Source: an uncultured Clostridia bacterium (GTDB taxonomy: Bacteria; Bacillota_A; Clostridia; Oscillospirales; Oscillospiraceae). From it: DNA of 9,709 nucleotides. Location of the stretch: NCBI GenBank assembly GCA_946059285.1, contig CAMGMW010000034.1, positions 1 to 9,709 on the forward strand, given 5' to 3'. Shown here one piece after another: positions 1-6,346 of the stretch (its first letter is position 1; each line of letters opens with the position of its first letter). The notes under the pieces are model-generated. The model did not search any database and was not told the origin of the DNA. It saw only the letters and a list, made by a program, of their open reading frames with translations. The position numbers and the translations under genes were made by a program.

Positions 1-78
1 TGCGCTTTATAAGACAGCCAAAAGTCTTTACAACGAGTCCAGCGAGGTCAGTATAACAGGAAGCGATCACATATAAAA

Positions 79-107
79 AATATAGCAGACGCAAACCGAC
101 TTGTAAA
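79..107 (-). promoter_or_regulatory. Possible leftward sigma-70/A promoter
   Basis: Read on the bottom strand, TTTACA (107-102) and TATATT (84-79) are separated by exactly 17 bases, a good match to the housekeeping promoter consensus. It would start a transcript near base 72 running out of the window to the left. No ribosome binding site or convincing start codon follows inside the window, so any gene it drives must begin beyond the edge. The match may be chance in AT-rich DNA. Confidence 0.3.
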
Positions 108-113
108 GCACGT

Positions 114-137
114 CCGCCGCGCCCGCCGGGCGGTTTT
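114..137 (+). terminator. Possible rho-independent terminator of a gene to the left
   Basis: A very GC-rich segment can fold as CGCCC (120-124) with GGGCG (128-132) over a three-base loop, or alternatively CCGCC (114-118) with GGCGG (129-133). A run of four T follows at 134-137. The T-run is short and the stem is only five pairs, so this is a modest terminator. It would suit a rightward gene ending near base 76 and would insulate the promoter at 170. Confidence 0.4.
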
Positions 138-169
138 CTGCCGGAAACATGTATTTATAAAAAAACAAA

Positions 170-198
170 TTGACAAGAGGCGCAGAAATGTTTATATT
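170..198 (+). promoter_or_regulatory. Strong promoter of the hydroxyacid operon
   Basis: A perfect TTGACA -35 box (170-175) and a TATATT -10 box (193-198) are separated by the optimal 17 bases. An A-rich tract lies immediately upstream. Transcription would begin near base 205, leaving a 5' leader of about 85 bases before the GTG start of the LarA-like gene. The near-consensus strength suggests that control comes from a repressor, which fits the operator-like palindrome in the leader. Confidence 0.8.
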
Positions 199-236
199 TA
201 TTGCAGAAAAATGATGAGTTTATTTTTTTAAATATA

Positions 237-260
237 ACTTGTATACAGGTGAAATACAGG
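237..260 (+). promoter_or_regulatory. Operator-like palindrome, GntR/FCD type
   Basis: ACTTGTATACAGGT (237-250) is a 14-base palindrome broken only at one pair (T239/G248), with a perfect TGTATACA core. From memory it differs at one position from the core of the Bacillus subtilis gluconate operator bound by GntR (ACTTGTATACAAGT). The half-site ATACAGG (243-249) recurs at 254-260, exactly 11 bases on, which places it on the same face of the helix. The site lies about 35 to 55 bases downstream of the predicted transcription start, a position suited to roadblock repression. The obvious candidate ligand protein is the GntR-family regulator encoded at 6347-7000. This link is inferred, not shown. 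Confidence 0.6.
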
Positions 261-289
261 CAGGATACCGAGGAAGGAGCTGAGCATCT

Positions 290-1531
290 GTGCCGATTTT
301 GCTGGAGGAGGATCTGAAGCGACCGCTGCCAAAAATGATAACGGTCCGTCAACAGTTCAACGAGGAGCATTTGGAGGATGACGAGGTAAAGAACGTTGTC
401 CGCGGGCAGCTGAAGAAGGACGGAATCCGCACGCTGGTCAAGCCCGGCATGCGTATTGCCGTCGCCGTTGGCAGCCGCGGTATCCGCAATCTGTATGCCA
501 TTGTTGAAAGCGTGATCGACACGCTCAAGGAAATGGGTGCGGCGCCGTTTATTGTCTCTGCCATGGGCAGCCATGGCAACGGAACGGAGGAAGGGCAGCG
601 CGAAGTTCTCGCCGGCTACGGCATCACGGAGAAAAACCTCGGCGTTCCCGTTGTCACAACGGTGGATACCGTGCATTTGGGCAGCTGTGCCAACGGCCGC
701 CCGATCTGGTTTGACCGCGCGGCGTATGAAGCGGATCTGATCGTTCCCGTTAACCGCGTAAAGCTCCATACCGACTTTGTCGGTCCGCTGCAAAGCGGTC
801 TTTGCAAGATGCTGGTGATCGGTCTCGGCAACCACAAGGGCTGCTCCGCCGTCCATGAGGAATCGCCCGAGACCTTTGCACAGGTCATCGAAGAAACGGC
901 GTCCGTTATTCTTGAAAAGGCTCCCGTCGGCTTCGGTGTTGCCATCCTTGAAAACGCCTATGACCGCACCTATGCGATCGAGGCAGTGCCGGCACAGAAC
1001 CTGATCGAACGGGAAAAGGAACTGGTGCAGATCGCAAAGGGAAATATGCCGTACATTATGCTTCCCGAAGCGGACGTTATCGTCTGCGAAACGATCGGCA
1101 AGGATATTTCCGGCGCGGGTTTTGACCCCAATATTCTCGGCCGCAGCTCCGTGCTCAAGACCTTTGTGCTGCATATTCCCAAGTACCAGCGTCTGGTGCT
1201 GCTTGATGTGAGCGAGGCGAGCCACGGCAACGGCATCGGCGTGGGACTGTTTGACGTCATCACCAAAAAGGTTGCCGATCAGCTGGATCTTGAGGCCATG
1301 TATGCCAATGCGATCGCCTGCAACTGCCTGGGCGACGCCAGCATTCCCTGCACGGTGGAGGATGAGGACACGGCGATCCGTGTGGCGCTCAAGTGCTGCC
1401 GCAACGTAAACCGTGACGATCCCAAGATCATCAGGATCAAAAACACGCTCCATCTGGAATACATCGAGGTTTCCCCGGCTTTGCTGGATGATGTGAAGAA
1501 CAATCCGAGACTTGAAATTGTCGGAGAATAA
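290..1531 (+). CDS. LarA-like (DUF2088) putative nickel-pincer hydroxyacid racemase/epimerase
   Basis: This 413-residue cytosolic protein carries the lactate-racemase N-terminal fold signature (IAVAVGSRG at 56-64, AMGSHGNGTEEGQ at 91-103). LarA racemises lactate by hydride transfer with a nickel-pincer nucleotide bound to a lysine, and the wider family includes other 2-hydroxyacid racemases and epimerases. Candidate equivalents of LarA His108, His174, Lys184 and His200 are His95, His160, Lys173 and His189. The Lys-to-His spacing of 16 equals that of LarA, while the His160-Lys173 spacing of 13 is longer than LarA's 10. Length is close to LarA. The start is GTG at 290, preceded by AAGGAG at 274-279. 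It is first in the operon, directly before aconitase X and TRAP genes, so a role in inverting a hydroxyl carbon of an imported acid is inferred. Cofactor genes larB, larC and larE are absent here and must lie elsewhere. The substrate is unknown. Confidence 0.85.
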   Translation: MPILLEEDLKRPLPKMITVRQQFNEEHLEDDEVKNVVRGQLKKDGIRTLVKPGMRIAVAVGSRGIRNLYAIVESVIDTLKEMGAAPFIVSAMGSHGNGTEEGQREVLAGYGITEKNLGVPVVTTVDTVHLGSCANGRPIWFDRAAYEADLIVPVNRVKLHTDFVGPLQSGLCKMLVIGLGNHKGCSAVHEESPETFAQVIEETASVILEKAPVGFGVAILENAYDRTYAIEAVPAQNLIEREKELVQIAKGNMPYIMLPEADVIVCETIGKDISGAGFDPNILGRSSVLKTFVLHIPKYQRLVLLDVSEASHGNGIGVGLFDVITKKVADQLDLEAMYANAIACNCLGDASIPCTVEDEDTAIRVALKCCRNVNRDDPKIIRIKNTLHLEYIEVSPALLDDVKNNPRLEIVGE

Positions 1532-1608
1532 CGAAGAGGGAAAACGATACGCTGTTATCTTTCCATATAGTTTCCGCAAAATACCTTTCAAAGGAGGAAA
1601 ACAATCCC

Positions 1609-2823
1609 ATGATCCTGACTGACGAACAAAAAGCGATGCTGGATGGCAAGTACGGTGAAGGTGCTGCCTATGCGATGAAAATACAGGTCGGTATTGGCGA
1701 GTGCTTCGATGCCCCCCGTATGGTGCCCATCAAGCGTGCCCACGTTGCGCTGAGCAATCAGGCGGGCGATTTGTGGTTCGCTGAAAAGCTGGTGGCTGCC
1801 GGCGCCAAGTGCCGCGTGTCCCCCACGGTCAACCCGGGCTTCTGCCTCGGTCATTTCACCGGCGAATGCAAGCACCCCGTTGACAAGGAAGATGCAGAGC
1901 ACATGCAGCGCACGGACAATGCCTACCGCGCGCTCGGCGCGGTCCTCAGCTACAACTGCACGCCTTACATTGCGACGAACGTCCCCAATTTCGGCGAGGT
2001 CTGCGCATTCTCCGAATCCAGCGCCACGCCGTATGTGAACGCCGTTTGGGGCGCCCGCTCCAACCGCGAAAGCGCCAACAGCGCGCTGTGCGCCGCCATT
2101 ACCGGCTGCGTGCCCGAATACGGTCTGCTGCTGGATGAAAACCGCAGGGGCGACATCGTTGTCCGTGTGGAAGCGAACATGAAGAGCGACTATGAGTATC
2201 ACCTGCTGGGCATGATGGGCGACAAGATCGGCGAAGGCATCCCCGTGTTTATGGGTCTGCCCAAGGTCATCACGCCCGAAGCGCTGCGCAACCTCGGCGC
2301 GCAGCTCAACACCTCCGGCGCTTACGGTATGTATCATATCGTCGGCTTTACGCCCGAAGCGCCCACGCTGGAAGCGGCGCTCGGCGGCAGGAAGCCCAAA
2401 CGCGAGGTCGTCATCACCGACAAGGATCTCAAGGACTTTGAAGAGAAGTTCAGCGACGAGTCCAACAACGGCAAGGTCGATTTTGCCATGTTCGGCTGCC
2501 CGCACTTCACGCTTGAAGAAGCGCAGTATATTGCAAGACACATCGAAGGCAAGAAGCTGGCGATCCCCATGTATATCCTTGTTTCCAGCCACGCCGAACA
2601 GATGGCGGAGCGCATGGGCATCACCGAGATCCTCAGCGCTGCCGGCGCGGAGATCATCGGCGACACCTGCCCCGACCAGCCGTGCTGGCACTATCTCAAG
2701 GGCAAGGTCGGTATCACCGAGTCCCCGAAGTGCGCGTACTATCCGCGCCGCCGCGGTATCCACTTTATGATCCGCGACCTCGACACCTGCATTGAGGCCG
2801 CCCTGACTGGAGAGGTGAAGTAA
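1609..2823 (+). CDS. Aconitase X large (catalytic) subunit
   Basis: This 404-residue protein matches the aconitase X catalytic domain (formerly DUF521), a dehydratase family distantly related to aconitase. Three conserved cysteine contexts of the family are present: NCTPY (Cys117), GCPHF (Cys297) and DTCP (Cys354). These are the expected iron or iron-sulphur ligands. The family motif around SESSATPYVNAVWGARSNRE (135-154) is also intact. Characterised members are cis-3-hydroxy-L-proline dehydratase in bacteria and phosphomevalonate dehydratase in archaea. Here the enzyme is of the split type, its partner starting one base after the stop codon. The start is ATG with AGGAGG at 1592-1597, 11 bases upstream. 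The gene follows the LarA-like gene after 77 bases with no terminator, so co-transcription is likely. The actual substrate cannot be read from the sequence; the context argues for a hydroxy acid brought in by the TRAP system. Confidence 0.93.
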   Translation: MILTDEQKAMLDGKYGEGAAYAMKIQVGIGECFDAPRMVPIKRAHVALSNQAGDLWFAEKLVAAGAKCRVSPTVNPGFCLGHFTGECKHPVDKEDAEHMQRTDNAYRALGAVLSYNCTPYIATNVPNFGEVCAFSESSATPYVNAVWGARSNRESANSALCAAITGCVPEYGLLLDENRRGDIVVRVEANMKSDYEYHLLGMMGDKIGEGIPVFMGLPKVITPEALRNLGAQLNTSGAYGMYHIVGFTPEAPTLEAALGGRKPKREVVITDKDLKDFEEKFSDESNNGKVDFAMFGCPHFTLEEAQYIARHIEGKKLAIPMYILVSSHAEQMAERMGITEILSAAGAEIIGDTCPDQPCWHYLKGKVGITESPKCAYYPRRRGIHFMIRDLDTCIEAALTGEVK

Positions 2824-2824
2824 G

Positions 2825-3232
2825 ATGGCGAAGAGATTTGCATGTCATAAGATTTCCGAGGGCAAGGCTTCCGCACCTGCCATTATTTCCAAGGACCGCA
2901 TCATGTTCTATCAGGTCCGTCCCGAAGACGGCATGATGGAAGAGAAGAACCATCATCTGGAAGGGCGCATCATCGCGAAGAAGGTGCTGCTGTTCCCGGG
3001 CGGCAAGGGCAGCTCCGTTGTTCAGCAGGACGGTCTGTATCACCTTGACCGTTTCCACAACATGCCCGCCGCGCTGATCGTGCAGGATCCCGACCCCGTT
3101 CTGGTCGCCGGTGCGATCATCATGCAGATCCCCATGGTCGACCGCCTCAGCGAAGAGTTTTATGCCGCGGTTAAGGACGACGATACCCTTTTCGTCAACG
3201 CGGACGAGGGCTATGTCGAGATCATGGACTGA
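2825..3232 (+). CDS. Aconitase X small (swivel-domain) subunit
   Basis: This 135-residue protein is the swivel domain of aconitase X (formerly DUF126), which packs against the large subunit to close the active site. The family's glycine-serine loop is seen as PGGKGSS (58-64), where a serine is the expected active-site residue, and the typical closing motif IPMVDRL is at 102-108. Length is normal for a stand-alone swivel subunit. It begins one base after the large-subunit stop (TAAGATG), with GGAGAGG just inside the end of that gene, so the two are almost certainly translationally coupled and made in equal amounts. No terminator follows before the transporter genes. Confidence 0.93.
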   Translation: MAKRFACHKISEGKASAPAIISKDRIMFYQVRPEDGMMEEKNHHLEGRIIAKKVLLFPGGKGSSVVQQDGLYHLDRFHNMPAALIVQDPDPVLVAGAIIMQIPMVDRLSEEFYAAVKDDDTLFVNADEGYVEIMD

Positions 3233-3255
3233 TCCCCGGAAAGCCGCATGAAAAA

Positions 3256-3303
3256 GGGAACATGCTTCCCACAAAAATTTGTCCGTTTGCTGACACGTGT
3301 CAG
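3256..3303 (+). promoter_or_regulatory. Perfect 14-base palindrome upstream of the TRAP genes
   Basis: CTGACACGTGTCAG at 3290-3303 is its own exact reverse complement, ending 43 bases before the dctP start. With no loop it cannot form a useful RNA hairpin, so a protein-binding site in DNA is more likely. A smaller inverted repeat, GGGAA (3256-3260) with TTCCC (3266-3270), lies just upstream. I find no convincing -35/-10 pair around it; TTGTCC at 3279-3284 is the best -35 but lacks a good -10 partner. It does not resemble the palindrome at 237-250, so it may serve a different regulator. Confidence 0.45.
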
Positions 3304-3346
3304 TGAATCATAGGAACTCACGTAACAAAAAAAGGAGGAAACAAAT

Positions 3347-4381
3347 ATGAAAAAAGCATTATCTCTCATTCTCGCACTGGTCATGATCCTTGCACTGACC
3401 GCGTGCGGCAGCAAGACCCCCGCCGATGACGGCGCCAGTGACGCCGACGGCGATGCCGCTGTGACCACAACCGTTCTCAAGATCGGTCACGTGGAAGCCG
3501 AAGACCGCTCCGTCCACAGAGCGCTCCTCACCTTCAAGGACGAGCTTGAAGCCAAGACCGAGGGCCGCATCGAAGTCCAGATCTTCCCGAATGCCGAGCT
3601 TGGTGGCGACGAGGAGCTGTGCGAAGCAGTGGCAATGGGCACCATTCAGATGGCGCTGCCCTCCACCTCCGTTCTGACCGCTTACAACGAGCGCATCGGC
3701 GTGCTTGATATGCCGTACCTCTTCAACGATGCGCAGGCTGCCTTCGACGCGCTTGACGGCGCGCTCGGCGAGCAGATCGACGAGTGGATCGCCGGCAACG
3801 GCTTCGTCTCCCTCGGCTACATCTACAACGGTCCGCGCAGCACCACCAACAATGTCCGTCCCATCTATACTCCCGATGATCTCGCCGGTCTGAAGATGCG
3901 TGTTATGAGCTCCCCCGTTTTCATCACCATGTATGAGACTCTGGGCGCCAACGCCACCCCGATGAGCTTCTCCGAGCTTTACACCGGTCTGCAGCAGAAC
4001 GTTGTCGACGGTCAGGAGAATCCCCCCACGCTGATCTACGCCTCCGGCTTCCAGCAGGTCCAGAAGTACCTGACCATGGATGCCCACGTTCATAACTTCC
4101 TTCCCATCCTCACCAACGAAGCCTGGCTCAACAGCCTCAGCGAAGCTGATCAGGCTGCTCTGAAGGAATGCTGCGCCAACTTTGTCAAGCTTCAGCGCGA
4201 GACGGAGCTTTCCGACAATGAAGACATCGTTGCCAAGCTCGAAGCGGAAGGCATGGAGGTCAACTACCTCACGGATGAGCAGTATCAGCTCTTCGTCGAT
4301 AAGGTCCAGCCCATGTACGATCAGTATAAGGCCGAGTGGGGCACCGAGATCTTTGATCTTGCCACTTCCTTCAACAAGTAA
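3347..4381 (+). CDS. dctP: TRAP transporter substrate-binding lipoprotein, DctP family
   Basis: This 344-residue protein is the extracytoplasmic solute receptor of a tripartite ATP-independent periplasmic transporter. It begins with a lipoprotein signal peptide (MKKALSLILALVMILALTAC), whose lipobox LTAC puts the lipidated cysteine at residue 20, so it is anchored to the outer face of the cell membrane. A short Ala/Asp-rich linker follows. Family hallmarks are NGPRS (161-165), LKMRVM (182-187) with Arg185 in the place of the carboxylate-binding arginine, and DGQENPP (221-227). The conserved arginine indicates a carboxylic acid ligand, which agrees with the enzymes upstream. The start has AGGAGG at 3333-3338 with an ideal 8-base spacing. 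Codon choice is strongly biased to C-ending codons, as expected for an abundant protein. The exact ligand is not predictable. Confidence 0.95.
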   Translation: MKKALSLILALVMILALTACGSKTPADDGASDADGDAAVTTTVLKIGHVEAEDRSVHRALLTFKDELEAKTEGRIEVQIFPNAELGGDEELCEAVAMGTIQMALPSTSVLTAYNERIGVLDMPYLFNDAQAAFDALDGALGEQIDEWIAGNGFVSLGYIYNGPRSTTNNVRPIYTPDDLAGLKMRVMSSPVFITMYETLGANATPMSFSELYTGLQQNVVDGQENPPTLIYASGFQQVQKYLTMDAHVHNFLPILTNEAWLNSLSEADQAALKECCANFVKLQRETELSDNEDIVAKLEAEGMEVNYLTDEQYQLFVDKVQPMYDQYKAEWGTEIFDLATSFNK

Positions 4382-4406
4382 TTTCCGAACAACACACCTG
4401 AATACA

Positions 4407-4436
4407 GCGGGGCGGACGAAGGTTCGCCCGCCCCGC
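4407..4436 (+). repeat. Strong intercistronic hairpin between dctP and dctQ
   Basis: The left arm 4407-4420 (GCGGGGCGGACGAA) pairs with 4423-4436 (TTCGCCCGCCCCGC) with a single mismatch, nearly closing the loop. No T-run follows, so it is unlikely to be an efficient intrinsic terminator. By analogy with structures after binding-protein genes in other transport operons, it probably protects the dctP message from 3' decay, or allows partial termination, and so keeps the receptor in excess over the membrane subunits. Confidence 0.75.
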
Positions 4437-4457
4437 ATTCTCCCCGAAAGGAGCTGA

Positions 4458-4979
4458 TTGTCCTTGAAACAGGACAGCTTTTTTAAAAAGATCGTTTACG
4501 GTTATGACAAGCTGGAGGAGTATCTGCTCTGCGCCAGTCTTGTTGTGACCACGCTTATTATTTTTGCGCAGATCATTATGCGTTCAGTTTTCAACAGCTC
4601 TCTTACCTGGAGTGAGGAGCTTACCCGCTATATCTTTATTTGGCAGATCTGGCTCGGTGTCAGTATCGCGCAGAAAGAAAAACAGCATATTAAGGTGGAG
4701 CTGTTATTCTCCTTTATTAAAAATGAAAAATTCAAAGATGTTGTTGACATCATCGCCACGTTGATCATGATCGCCTTCAATGTCTTTTTGGTTATCAAAG
4801 GCAGCGAGCTTGTCGGACAAATGATCGTACGGCACAATCTCTCCGGCGCAATGCGTCTGCCGATGTACATCGTCTATCTTGTTTTGCCGCTGTCCGCTGG
4901 GATTCTGAGCCTGCGGTTGGCGGGTCAGCTCGTCAGCGATATGAAGGATCTGTTTTCCGGGAAAGGAGTGGAAGAATAA
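4458..4979 (+). CDS. dctQ: TRAP transporter small permease, DctQ family
   Basis: This 173-residue integral membrane protein has four hydrophobic segments (about residues 22-42, 57-73, 95-115 and 134-157). It carries the family motif SLTWSEELTRYIFIWQIWLG (48-67), followed by AQKEKQHIKVELL. It forms the membrane complex with DctM and couples solute entry to an ion gradient. There is no ATG near the 5' end: the start must be TTG at 4458 (4 bases after AAGGAG) or TTG at 4464 (10 bases after). The second gives better spacing and would shorten the protein by two residues. Its codon choice looks more AT-rich than that of dctP and dctM, which together with the TTG start suggests low expression. Its stop codon abuts the dctM ATG. 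Confidence 0.92.
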   Translation: MSLKQDSFFKKIVYGYDKLEEYLLCASLVVTTLIIFAQIIMRSVFNSSLTWSEELTRYIFIWQIWLGVSIAQKEKQHIKVELLFSFIKNEKFKDVVDIIATLIMIAFNVFLVIKGSELVGQMIVRHNLSGAMRLPMYIVYLVLPLSAGILSLRLAGQLVSDMKDLFSGKGVEE

Positions 4980-6257
4980 ATGCAGGCAACCGTTCTTTTT
5001 GTAAGCTTTTTCCTTCTGCTGCTCCTGACCGTTCCCATTGGCTATTCGATCGGTATCGCGACTTTGATCGCGCTGGTGTTTGCCGGTGACGGTACCATTC
5101 CTCTGCTGATGATTTGCCAGAAGGCCATCACCGGCTGCGACTCTTTCCCCCTGATGGCGGTTCCGTTCTTCATGCTTGCCGGCAACCTGATGAGCGGCGG
5201 CGGTATCGCCAAGCGCATTCTCGACTTTTTTGATACGTTTATGGGCTTTATCATCGGCGGTCTGAGCATGGTCACGACCATCACCTGCATGTTCTTTGCG
5301 GCGATCTCCGGCTCTGCCATGGCGACCACCTCTGCGGTCGGCTCCTTCATGATCCCCGCGATGAAGGAACACGGCTACGATGAAGGCTTCAGCGCAGGTA
5401 TCTGCGCCGCTGCCGGCACCATCGGCGTCATCATTCCGCCGAGCGTTCCTTTCGTGATTTACGGTGTTGCCACCGGCACCTCCATTACCGACCTTTTTAA
5501 GGCCGGCTTCCTGCCCGGTATTGCCATGGGTATTGCGCTGATGATCGTCTGCTTTTTCATCAGCAAGAAGGAAGGCTTCAAGGGCGAGACCAAGGAGTTC
5601 AGCCTCAAGGCCGTCTGGGTCAGCTTCAAGGAAGCGTTCTGGGCGCTGCTCTCCCCGGTCATCATCCTCGGTGGCATTTATTCCGGCTATTTCACCCCGA
5701 CGGAGGCTGCCGTCATCAGTGTGGTGTATTCCTACATCGTCGGCCGCTTCGTCTATCATGAGCTGGACCGCAAGGGCGCGTACAAGGCGCTGCACGACAC
5801 CATCGTCGTCAACGGCGCGACGACCTTCATGGTCGGTCTTTCCTCCGCCTTTGCCGCGTATCTGAGCCTTGCCGGCATTCCGCGTCAGCTGGCAGCCGCC
5901 ATGCTTCAGATCACGGACAACAAGATCCTGCTCTTTATCATCATCAATGTCTTCCTGCTGGTGGTCGGCTGCCTGGTGGATAATATCCCCGCAACGATCA
6001 TCCTTGCGCCGATCCTGCTGCCGGTCGTCAAGTCCCTGGGCATGAGCCCGGTCACCTTCGGTATCATGCTGACCATGAACCTTGCCATCGGCTTCTGCAC
6101 GCCGCCCTACGGCATCGACCTGTTCGTTGCCTCCGCCATTTCCGGCGTGTCGATCGGCAAGATGATGAAGTACATGTTCTGGTTTATCTTCGCACTCCTG
6201 ATCGTTCTTGCACTGGTCACCTACTGGCCCGCGTTTACCATGTTCGCTTTGGCATAA
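4980..6257 (+). CDS. dctM: TRAP transporter large permease, DctM family
   Basis: This 425-residue, strongly hydrophobic protein has about a dozen membrane segments and is the transport channel of the TRAP system, moving the receptor-delivered solute inward with an ion (usually sodium). Family motifs in order are FFMLAGNLMSGGGIAKRI (63-80), SGSAMATTSAVGSFMIPAM (110-128), IIPPSVPFVIYG (151-162), GGIYSGYFTPTEAA (231-244) and GFCTPPYGIDLF (371-382). The length is normal. The ATG starts on the base after the dctQ stop (TAAATG), with AAAGGAG at 4962-4968, so the two permeases are translationally coupled. It is the last gene of the operon, with a strong terminator 18 bases downstream. Confidence 0.95.
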   Translation: MQATVLFVSFFLLLLLTVPIGYSIGIATLIALVFAGDGTIPLLMICQKAITGCDSFPLMAVPFFMLAGNLMSGGGIAKRILDFFDTFMGFIIGGLSMVTTITCMFFAAISGSAMATTSAVGSFMIPAMKEHGYDEGFSAGICAAAGTIGVIIPPSVPFVIYGVATGTSITDLFKAGFLPGIAMGIALMIVCFFISKKEGFKGETKEFSLKAVWVSFKEAFWALLSPVIILGGIYSGYFTPTEAAVISVVYSYIVGRFVYHELDRKGAYKALHDTIVVNGATTFMVGLSSAFAAYLSLAGIPRQLAAAMLQITDNKILLFIIINVFLLVVGCLVDNIPATIILAPILLPVVKSLGMSPVTFGIMLTMNLAIGFCTPPYGIDLFVASAISGVSIGKMMKYMFWFIFALLIVLALVTYWPAFTMFALA

Positions 6258-6275
6258 CACCAACGGAACAAGAAG

Positions 6276-6315
6276 AAGCCGCCGATTCCGCGCAGGCGGG
6301 ATCGGCGGCTTTTTT
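6276..6315 (+). terminator. Strong rho-independent terminator ending the TRAP operon
   Basis: AAGCCGCCGAT (6276-6286) pairs perfectly with ATCGGCGGCTT (6301-6311), and the stem continues inward through a T-G wobble and CCGC/GCGG to a four-base loop (6292-6295), about 16 pairs in all. Six T follow at 6310-6315. On the bottom strand the hairpin is followed by TTCTTCTTGTT, so it may also weakly terminate the facing gntR transcript. Confidence 0.92.
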
Positions 6316-6346
6316 GATCAGATTTTGGATAAGACCGGTTTTTGCG

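Larger units (their letters stand above)
1..169. other. Left-edge intergenic stretch with possible gene tail
   Basis: No complete gene is visible here. One forward frame is open from the window edge and ends at a TAA at 74-76, giving a 24-residue tail (ALYKTAKSLYNESSEVSITG followed by SDHI). It could be the C-terminus of a gene lying to the left, which would fit the hairpin with T-run at 120-137. A second forward frame is also open for the first 50 or so bases, and the bottom strand carries a promoter-like pair at 79-107, so the direction of the neighbour is unsettled. Bases 155-169 are A-rich and lie directly upstream of the operon -35 box, where an UP element would sit. Confidence 0.3.

Noticed and set aside
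155..1591. Long bottom-strand open frame opposite the LarA-like gene
   Set aside because: It is the shadow of a gene with strong family motifs, has no ribosome binding site at its start and shows no domain pattern. The same applies to the bottom-strand frames at 1588-2763, 3359-4438 and 7238-8098.
4704..6263. Very long open frame on the bottom strand over dctQ and dctM
   Set aside because: Its translation is rich in His, Asp, Gly and Arg with no recognisable motif. It is the antisense image of a clearly membrane-coding gene with C-rich third positions.
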